From Phycisphaerae bacterium (GTDB lineage Bacteria; Planctomycetota; Phycisphaerae; SM23-33), in assembly GCA_030745875.1 (NCBI GenBank), contig JASLNT010000114.1:50690-114689 (forward strand): 64,000 nt of DNA. The letters are read 5' to 3'. The notes under the pieces were generated by a model that made no database searches, was not told the origin of the DNA, and saw nothing but the letters and a program-made list of their open reading frames with translations. Each line of letters starts with the position of its first letter. The first letter of the stretch is position 1. Below, piece after piece: positions 57,751 to 64,000 of this stretch. The position numbers were made by a program, and so were the translations under genes.

Positions 57751-59088
57751 ATGCGACTTCCCAAGAATCCACCCGATAGGCGGCAATTGTGGCATGAGAT
57801 TCGAGAACAACCTGGGCGTCTTGAGGCCGTTCTTGAAGCGTCCGCGATTACGGTCCCGGGAGAGAAGTATGTTCACTGGGATAGATTGAAGTACTCCAAG
57901 AGACCGGCTGACCTGAGCCTCGAAGAGTGGTGGTTGGCCCTAAAACTGGCCAGATCGAGAATGGCGAAATCCATCCCATTGGTTGATACGAAGTCAGCCC
58001 CCTTTCTTTTCGGGATGCCCGATCCGATTGGCGAGCAATTGCACAATATCGATCAAGATGCGGCCGGACAAATTGAAATGGCCGATCAACAGATTACCAA
58101 TCCTGTCACGCGGAATAGGTTTATTTACCATTGTTTGGTGGAGGAGGCAATAACATCGAGTCAGCTCGAGGGTGCTTCCACCACTCATAGGGTTGCCAAG
58201 GAGATGCTCCGGACCAACCGTCCCCCCAAAGATCAAAGCGAGATGATGATTCGGAATAACTACCTTGCCATGCAGCGAGTGCGCCAGTTGAGAGATCAGC
58301 CTCTGACTGAACCGATGCTTCTGGAACTTCATACGATTTTGACGGCCGGAACTCTGGATGATCCCACTGCATCAGGGCGTTTCAGGCGTTCGGATGAGTT
58401 GGTGGAGGTGCGTGACAGCTATAACGAAGTTTACCACACTCCGCCGGAGGCAGGCGAACTGTCCGAACGGTTGACGGCAATGCTGGATTTCGCTAATGGC
58501 AAGACGCCTGGGTACTTTCTCCATCCGGTGGTGCGGTCGATCATCTTGCACTTTTGGTTGGCTTACGATCACCCGTTTATTGACGGGAATGGAAGATGTG
58601 CGCGTACGTTGTTCTACTGGTCGATGCTGCGGCAGGGATATTGGTTGTGTGAGTTCCTTTCGATCTCACAGATCATCAAGAATGCGCCGGCAAAGTACGG
58701 TATGGCGTTCCTCTGCACCGAAAGTGACGAGAATGATCTGACGTATTTCATCCTGTACCACTTGGATGTGATCCTTCGGTCAATTCGAGAATTGCACGAG
58801 TACACATCGAGAACGTCCCAAGCCATGCGCCAGACACAGAAGATGATGCATGCGTCAGGGGCACTGAATCACAGACAGTTGGCCGTATTGACTCATGCGT
58901 TGCGACATCCTGATGCCGAATACACAATGCAATCTCATAAGGTCAGCCATAACGTTACTCACCAGACCTCACGAACAGATTTGTATGATCTGGTCGATCG
59001 CGGATTGCTTACTCGGTGTAAGATCGGCAGGACATTCTACTTCTATCCGGCCGATGATCTCGAACGGAGGATTCGCGAACTCAAGTAA
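57751..59088 (+). CDS. fic: Fic-family AMPylase with N-terminal inhibitory motif
   Basis: 445 residues. Fic enzymes usually transfer AMP from ATP to protein Ser, Thr or Tyr. The catalytic motif HPFIDGNGRCAR (H274-R285) is intact. The autoinhibitory motif is S136-S-Q-L-E140-G141 before the core (S/T-x3-E-G/N), placing it in the N-terminal-inhibitor class. Residues ~370-445 form a winged-helix domain (LNHRQLAVLTHAL; SRTDLYDLVDRGLL), often used for DNA binding and autoregulation. GGGAG precedes ATG 57751. The region is more AT-rich than its neighbours, suggesting transfer. No antitoxin gene is adjacent. The winged helix and the 28-bp inverted repeat upstream together suggest autoregulation, which is inferred. 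Confidence 0.93.
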   Translation: MRLPKNPPDRRQLWHEIREQPGRLEAVLEASAITVPGEKYVHWDRLKYSKRPADLSLEEWWLALKLARSRMAKSIPLVDTKSAPFLFGMPDPIGEQLHNIDQDAAGQIEMADQQITNPVTRNRFIYHCLVEEAITSSQLEGASTTHRVAKEMLRTNRPPKDQSEMMIRNNYLAMQRVRQLRDQPLTEPMLLELHTILTAGTLDDPTASGRFRRSDELVEVRDSYNEVYHTPPEAGELSERLTAMLDFANGKTPGYFLHPVVRSIILHFWLAYDHPFIDGNGRCARTLFYWSMLRQGYWLCEFLSISQIIKNAPAKYGMAFLCTESDENDLTYFILYHLDVILRSIRELHEYTSRTSQAMRQTQKMMHASGALNHRQLAVLTHALRHPDAEYTMQSHKVSHNVTHQTSRTDLYDLVDRGLLTRCKIGRTFYFYPADDLERRIRELK

Positions 59089-59105
59089 TCTGCTTGATAG
59101 CGCAA

Positions 59106-59140
59106 AGAGAAGCTCCCGGCGATAATGCAGGGAGCTCTCT
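59106..59140. terminator. possible bidirectional terminator between fic and ppdK
   Basis: Hairpin 59106-59117 with 59130-59140 (GAGCTCCC-type stem, one bulged base) between two convergent stops. The T-run is short on both sides, so termination is only probable. Confidence 0.45.
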
Positions 59141-59169
59141 ATTTCAACTCTCGTATTCAGATCGCCGTG

Positions 59170-61857
59170 TTACTTCTTCTTCGACTTCCTGGCGGTCTTC
59201 TTTTTTGCGGCTTTTCTGGGGTGGTTGATCTGGGCTTGTGCTGCGGCCAGTCTGGCTACCGGTACTCGGTAAGGCGAACAGGAGACGTAGTCCAGACCGA
59301 CGTTGTGGCAGAATTCGATGGAACTCGGATCCCCGCCGTGCTCGCCGCAGATTCCCAGTTTGATGTCCGGTCGGGTCTTGCGCCCCTTCTCGACGGCGAT
59401 TCGGACCAGTTCACCCACACCGGTGCGATCGAGGGTCTGGAATGGATCGTGTTCATAGATGCCTTCGTCAACGTACTTGCTGAGGAACTTACCCGAGTCG
59501 TCGCGGCTGAATCCGCAGCCCATTTGCGTCAGGTCGTTTGTTCCGAAAGAGAAGAACTCCGCTTCGACGGCGATTTCGTCGGCGGTCAGGGCTCCGCGGG
59601 GCACCTCGATCATTGTGCCGATCTTGATTTCCGGAGCTTTCTTCTTGCCCTTGGCGGCCATCTTGGCTTTGACCTTTTCGATCACTTCGACAACGATCTG
59701 TTTCTGGTTTGCCAGTTCGCCAACGTTTCCGACCAGCGGAATCATGATTTCAGCTTTGGCGCCGGGTACTGCGTACGCGGCTTCGACGACGGCCTGGGCC
59801 TGCATTGCAGTGATTTCGGGGTAATAGATGCCCAGTCTGCAACCGCGATGTCCGAGCATAGGGTTGAATTCGTGGAGCGACTCGACCTTGTTCTTGATCA
59901 CTTTCGGCGAGACGCCCATGGCTTTGGCCATTTCGGCCTGTCCGGCGCTGTCGTGGGGGACAAACTCGTGCAGAGGCGGGTCGAGGAAACGGATGGTCGC
60001 CGGGCGACCCTTGAGGGCTTTGAAGATCCCGATGAAGTCTTTACGTTGCAGCGGAAGGAGCGTTTTGAGGGCTGCCTTGCGGCCGGCTTCGTCCTCGGCC
60101 AGGATCATCTTGCGCATTGAGATAATGCGATTGCCTTCGAAGAACATGTGCTCGGTTCTCGTAAGCCCGATGCCTTCGGCTCCGAACTTGACGGCTACTG
60201 CGGTGTCGGCGGGCGTGTCCGAATTCGCACGGACGCCGAGCATGCGGTGCTTGTCGGCGAGCTTCATAATCTGGTTGAACGGTCCGGTGAGTTTCGGCGA
60301 CACGGTTGGCAGCTTCCCGGCGTAAACTCGTCCGAGCGATCCGTTGATGCTGATCCAGTCGCCTTCCTTCAGGACGGTCTTGCCGACTGTGAGAGTTTTC
60401 TTCTTGTAGTTTATGCTGACGGCTCCGGCTCCGGCGACGCAGCATTTGCCCATTCCGCGCGCCACCACCGCTGCGTGCGACGTCATCCCGCCGCGAGCGG
60501 TCAGGATGCCCTTGGCCACGTCCATACCGCCGATATCTTCGGGGCTGGTTTCGATTCGCACCAGGATCACCGGGATGCCCAGGTCGTCCCATTCTTCGGC
60601 TTCGTGAGCCGAAAAGACGATCTGTCCGGTTGCGGCTCCGGGGCTTGCGGGAAGTCCGGTGGCCAGTATGTCGGTCGCCTTCTCGGACTTTTCATTAAAC
60701 TGAGGATGGAGGAGCTGGTCGAGGCTCTTGGGATCGATCCGGCAGATGGCCTCTTTCTCGGTGATGAGGCCTTCTTTCATCATATCGATGGCGATCTTCA
60801 CCGCCGCGGCCGTTGTTCGCTTACCGGCGCGGGTCTGGAGCATGAACAGCGTGCCCTTCTCGATAGTGAACTCGATGTCCTGGATGTCGCGGTAATGCTG
60901 CTCGAGCTTGGTACGGATGCTCAGGAGCTGCTTGTAGCATTTGGCGTCGTACTTGCGAAGCTGGCTGATGGGCTCGGGCGTGCGGATACCGGCCACTACG
61001 TCCTCGCCCTGTGCGTTCATCAGGAACTCACCGTAGAACTTGTTGGTTCCGGTCGACGGGTCGCGGGTGAAGGCGACGCCCGTACCGCAGTCGTCGCCCA
61101 TGTTTCCGAAGACCATTTCCTGTACGTTGACCGCTGTTCCCAGCAGTCCGCGGATGTCGTTGAGCTGGCGGTACTTGATCGCCCGAGTGTTGTTCCACGA
61201 ACTGAAGACCGCGTCGGCGGCGAGTTGAAGCTGCTGGCGGGCGTCCTGCGGGAACGACTTCTTCGCCTTCTTGTAGACTTTCTTGTATTCGGCGACTACT
61301 TCCTTCAGACCTACGACATCGAGGTCAGTGTCGTTTTCGGCGTTGCGGGCGACCTTCACGCTATCGAGGGCGGCTTCGAAATCGTGATGCTCTATATCGA
61401 GCACGACGTCACCGAACATCTGCATGAAACGCCTGTAGGAGTCCCATACGAACCGCTCGTTGCCGCTGTTTGCGATCATGGCTTGGATGGTCACGTCGTT
61501 CAACCCGAGGTTCAGCACGGTGTCCATCATGCCCGGCATGGAGACCGCGGCGCCCGAACGAACCGACACCAGCAACGGGTTTGGACCCTTCCCGAACGTC
61601 TTGCCCGTGACTTTCTCCAGCTTTCGGATATTCTGGTCGATCTGACCGGCCAGTTCAGCTGGATACTTGCGCCCCAGCTTGTAATACGCGTCGCACGTTT
61701 CAGTTGTGATCGTGAATCCGGCCGGTACGGGCAAGCCGAGGCTGGACATCTCAGCAAGGTTCGCGCCCTTGCCGCCCAGCAGTTCCTTCATGGCCGCTTT
61801 GCCTTCGCTTTTTCCGCCGCCAAAGAAATAAACGTATTTAGGTTTTCGCTTCGCCAT
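59170..61857 (-). CDS. ppdK: pyruvate, phosphate dikinase
   Basis: 895 residues, family length. Interconverts pyruvate, ATP and phosphate with phosphoenolpyruvate, AMP and pyrophosphate; in heterotrophs it can work in either glycolysis or gluconeogenesis. N-terminal nucleotide-binding domain with GGKGANLAEMSSLGLPVPAGF and VSVRSGAAVSMPGMMDTVLNLG; the swivelling domain carries the phosphohistidine H461 in TARGGMTSHAAVVARG; the C-terminal PEP domain holds GCRLGIYYPEITAMQAQA, IMIPLVG and the active-site Cys in GLDYVSCSPYRVPVARLA. A Lys/Arg-rich tail of ~15 residues is an addition. GGAGAAGGA precedes the start. It converges with fic and is otherwise alone. Confidence 0.97.
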   Translation of the reverse strand: MAKRKPKYVYFFGGGKSEGKAAMKELLGGKGANLAEMSSLGLPVPAGFTITTETCDAYYKLGRKYPAELAGQIDQNIRKLEKVTGKTFGKGPNPLLVSVRSGAAVSMPGMMDTVLNLGLNDVTIQAMIANSGNERFVWDSYRRFMQMFGDVVLDIEHHDFEAALDSVKVARNAENDTDLDVVGLKEVVAEYKKVYKKAKKSFPQDARQQLQLAADAVFSSWNNTRAIKYRQLNDIRGLLGTAVNVQEMVFGNMGDDCGTGVAFTRDPSTGTNKFYGEFLMNAQGEDVVAGIRTPEPISQLRKYDAKCYKQLLSIRTKLEQHYRDIQDIEFTIEKGTLFMLQTRAGKRTTAAAVKIAIDMMKEGLITEKEAICRIDPKSLDQLLHPQFNEKSEKATDILATGLPASPGAATGQIVFSAHEAEEWDDLGIPVILVRIETSPEDIGGMDVAKGILTARGGMTSHAAVVARGMGKCCVAGAGAVSINYKKKTLTVGKTVLKEGDWISINGSLGRVYAGKLPTVSPKLTGPFNQIMKLADKHRMLGVRANSDTPADTAVAVKFGAEGIGLTRTEHMFFEGNRIISMRKMILAEDEAGRKAALKTLLPLQRKDFIGIFKALKGRPATIRFLDPPLHEFVPHDSAGQAEMAKAMGVSPKVIKNKVESLHEFNPMLGHRGCRLGIYYPEITAMQAQAVVEAAYAVPGAKAEIMIPLVGNVGELANQKQIVVEVIEKVKAKMAAKGKKKAPEIKIGTMIEVPRGALTADEIAVEAEFFSFGTNDLTQMGCGFSRDDSGKFLSKYVDEGIYEHDPFQTLDRTGVGELVRIAVEKGRKTRPDIKLGICGEHGGDPSSIEFCHNVGLDYVSCSPYRVPVARLAAAQAQINHPRKAAKKKTARKSKKK

Positions 61858-62596
61858 CGTGTCCTTCTCCGCGTTCCAGTAGTGTTATCCAGGGTGTTTT
61901 CGGGGGGTTCTCGGCAGGCTCAAGCAGTCCAAGAGCCTGGAGGGTCCGTAAGTGTAGGCGCCAACGCTGACGCAGTCAACGGTTTTTCGTCTTTTTGGAT
62001 GTTTGTGAGAAACGTCTTTCCGGTTGTCGGAATCACGAGCCGACGTCTGACGTGACCGAAAGCCCGCCCGCCAGCCGATCCCTCGATATCGGACAATGTC
62101 ACATTTGGTTCCTGTCTTTAATCCGACCGCCGTTACTCCATGAACAATTGACGCCGAACTCCGAATCCGGCGTGTCCGGTGTCGGTTGATGTGTCGTACC
62201 TGTTGTTACGGCTGTAAATCCCAGTAATATAGGTTCTTAAGCCGTGATCATCGCCGGGAGCATATTCTGTACGGATTCTGTATTTCGCTTGACTAAGTTC
62301 ACGTTTCGTCATATTCTATGGAGTAGTTCGGTTCAGATTCACTAATCCCGTGCGGCGGTGTGATATTGCATATCCTCGCCCGGACGGAGCGGAAAGTTAG
62401 AGGACTTTGGCGTCGAACCCGGCGGATAGTTTTGATCGGGTCGGCGGCGCGGGGCGTGTTTTGGTCCCCGCACTACGTCGTTTTAAGGAGCAACTGCATT
62501 GTTTCGTGAGGCGCAAAGCAGTTTGGTCAGGCCGTTTCCCCTGCGCGCACGTCATATCCGCGCGCACAACCGGCGAATCTCTGGAGATATACCCCC
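61858..62596. other. intergenic region before the large repeat protein
   Basis: About 740 bases between divergent genes with no plausible coding frame. It contains a good promoter at 62289-62317 for the rightward gene, giving a leader of about 270 bases. I looked for a known riboswitch there and found no convincing match. Confidence 0.5.
62289..62317 (+). promoter_or_regulatory. sigma70-type promoter
   Basis: TTGACT (62289-62294), a 17-base spacer and TATTCT (62312-62317). The nearest downstream gene starts at 62597, so the leader would be about 270 bases. Confidence 0.5.
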
Positions 62597-64000
62597 ATGC
62601 CCATACGCAATCCATTTACTATCGCGCTAACAATTGCAGCGGTCCTGTCCTTTACAAGGCAAGCTGCCCCGGCTGGTGATATTATTCAGGACTTCGACAC
62701 TCCGGGCGGCGTCGCTTACGGAGTGTTCGGGGCGGCCGTTGCGCCTCTTCCAGGCGGTCCGACCGGCGACTACGCAAGGTTGACCGAAGCCATTGCAGGT
62801 CAGAACGGGCGAATCGGTTTCGATGCGACAACCACCGGCGCCGGATACGACATCATACTGGGCAGCCTGGATTTCCTCCTGGAGCCCTTGGAAGAAGGAG
62901 TGAACCAGGCCGACGGTATGGGTCTGTTCTTCCTGCCGACAGCGACCCAGGGGCTCACCGGCGACTTCGCCCATACGGATCCGGCTGAAGGCGCTCTGCT
63001 TACCGGCGGGCTGGGAATTGGATTCCCAATGTATCGAAACAACGCCAACAACAACAATATTCTGCTGACTTGGGACGGTGTGCAGACAAACGCGCAGTTG
63101 GCGCCCTTTGATTACTCAACGCCGGAGTATCACCACGCGGAGTTCAGCATGACTTTCCGCAACGGCGGCGTGGATATATCTGTGAGTCTGACGGAAGATA
63201 TAAACGGCGCCGCAGCGCCGCCCGTTCTAATCTACGACAACGTTCATATCGCCGGCGTCAATCCGTACGATTTTCGAATTGGTTTCGCCGGGCGGACGGG
63301 CGGAGAGTACTCCGAGCAGCAAATCGACAATATCAACGTGAATCTCTTGACTCTTCCCGATCCGATGCATTGGGACGGTGATGTCGACGAGTGGAGTGAT
63401 GTTGCGACCCACACGCCTGATTCTCACTGGAAGGTCAACGGCGTTCTGACCCCGGATATTCCGCAGTTGGATACGGTTGGCAAGGTTCTGGACATTGCGA
63501 TCGTTGGTTCCGGCGAGGCGATAGTGGCGGCTGATCAGGGCGCTTATTCGCTTACGGTCAACGACGACGGCGGCGGAGGGGGCTTGGTGACGATCAATTC
63601 AGGCGCTACGCTTGAGATTTACGATACGACTACCGTTACCTCGCCGGGCGCGCTTACGATCAACGGAACTCTGGACACCGGGGAGATCGCTAACGACGGG
63701 CTCACAACACTGGGAGCCGGTGCGGTTCTGAAGACCGTCTCGGGCGCGCTGGGGACTATCTCGACCGACGGAGTATCCACCGTCGAGGTAGTCAGCGGTT
63801 TGACCGCCTTTGACATCAGCATGGCTTTGGGGAGCACTTTTGTCAAGGCCGGGGGCGGTTCTTTGACTGTAACCGACGCCGGTGTGATCGACGGGACCAA
63901 TACGCTTCAGATCGACGGCGGGGAGCTAAAGCTTCAGGCTCTGGTCGCCAATCCGCTTGGCGGGGCTGCGGTGATTCTGGGCGGCGGCAGGCTTACGACT
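62597..64000 (+). CDS. large secreted lectin-like and beta-repeat protein, cut by window edge
   Basis: 468 codons are visible, open to the right edge. A signal peptide (to about residue 27, ending APAG) is followed by a concanavalin-like or LamG-like sandwich (~30-250): IIQDFDTPGGVAYGV, NGRIGFDATTTGAGYDI, NNILLTWDGVQTNAQ, YDFRIGFAGRTGGEYSEQQIDNI. A linker with WDGDVDEWSDVATHT precedes glycine- and threonine-rich beta-repeats (ALTINGTLDTGEIANDG, GGGSLTVTDAGVIDGTNTLQ) of the autotransporter/adhesin type. Planctomycetes often have very large PEP-CTERM or dockerin-type proteins built this way; the C-terminus that would decide is outside the window. GGAGAT precedes the ATG at 8 bases. Confidence 0.82.
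   Translation, partial: MPIRNPFTIALTIAAVLSFTRQAAPAGDIIQDFDTPGGVAYGVFGAAVAPLPGGPTGDYARLTEAIAGQNGRIGFDATTTGAGYDIILGSLDFLLEPLEEGVNQADGMGLFFLPTATQGLTGDFAHTDPAEGALLTGGLGIGFPMYRNNANNNNILLTWDGVQTNAQLAPFDYSTPEYHHAEFSMTFRNGGVDISVSLTEDINGAAAPPVLIYDNVHIAGVNPYDFRIGFAGRTGGEYSEQQIDNINVNLLTLPDPMHWDGDVDEWSDVATHTPDSHWKVNGVLTPDIPQLDTVGKVLDIAIVGSGEAIVAADQGAYSLTVNDDGGGGGLVTINSGATLEIYDTTTVTSPGALTINGTLDTGEIANDGLTTLGAGAVLKTVSGALGTISTDGVSTVEVVSGLTAFDISMALGSTFVKAGGGSLTVTDAGVIDGTNTLQIDGGELKLQALVANPLGGAAVILGGGRLTT

Noticed and set aside
60148..62055. 635-residue frame opposite pyruvate phosphate dikinase
   Set aside because: Shadow frame; the minus strand is an unmistakable ppdK with all motifs.
62490..62560. Possible cyclic-di-GMP riboswitch (GCGCAAAGC followed by CAGGCCG)
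   Set aside because: Only short pieces resemble the GEMM consensus; the stems and the second tetraloop-receptor part are not present.

Overview
The window reads as a chromosomal segment from a heterotrophic planctomycete, probably Phycisphaerae-like. This is an inference from several traits together: a pseudopilin with the G-FTLVELLVVIAIIAIL leader, a PEP-CTERM protein, secreted PQQ-type and TolB-type propellers, a large protein related to the hydrazine synthase alpha chain, many secreted carbohydrate-active enzymes without SusC/SusD, and a RAYT-type transposase of a kind I associate with planctomycetes. GC content is fairly high except in a few short AT-rich patches. I see no rRNA, tRNA, CRISPR array or phage genes.

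Layout. 1-20 kb is a polysaccharide-degradation region: a secreted (alpha/alpha)-barrel-like protein with a discoidin domain (cut by the left edge), a SUMF1-fold protein, an alpha/beta hydrolase, a GH105-PL22-like fusion, a secreted propeller-like protein, a heparinase II/III family lyase next to a GH84-like glucosaminidase, and a GHL-type TIM barrel. An LRR protein, a VTT (DedA) membrane protein and transaldolase lie among them. 20-29 kb holds a MazG/dUTPase-like protein, a beta-helix lipoprotein and a leftward cluster: UDP-GlcNAc pyrophosphorylase, NAD kinase, a 1572-residue fusion of indolepyruvate:ferredoxin oxidoreductase with a GltD-type flavoprotein, and endonuclease III. 29.7-35 kb holds a pseudopilin with a strong terminator, then phoH-pgpH-ybeY facing comF. 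35-42.5 kb is a leftward run: DMT transporter, trpB, trpA, a GH71/99-like protein, a HEAT protein and comF, with a repeat-rich trpB-trpA gap.

42.5-49 kb holds a PEP-CTERM SUMF1-fold protein, a secreted HExxH peptidase, a small membrane protein, a RAYT gene between two identical palindromes, and a HEAT/beta-helix protein. 49-57.5 kb carries very large exported proteins: a methyltransferase-like domain joined to a PQQ propeller, a three-haem protein related to the hydrazine synthase alpha chain, and a parallel beta-helix protein. A Fic enzyme behind a perfect 28-bp inverted repeat follows, then pyruvate phosphate dikinase, then the start of a very large secreted repeat protein that leaves the right edge.

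How it fits together. The exported enzymes suggest scavenging of complex uronate- and hexosamine-containing glycans. Transaldolase and pyruvate phosphate dikinase serve central carbon flow. NAD kinase directly upstream of the oxidoreductase-GltD fusion suggests an NADP-linked 2-oxoacid oxidoreductase. The most noteworthy items are that fusion, the RAYT/palindrome element, the methyltransferase-propeller and multihaem proteins, the Fic locus with its palindromic control region, and dispersed intergenic repeats.
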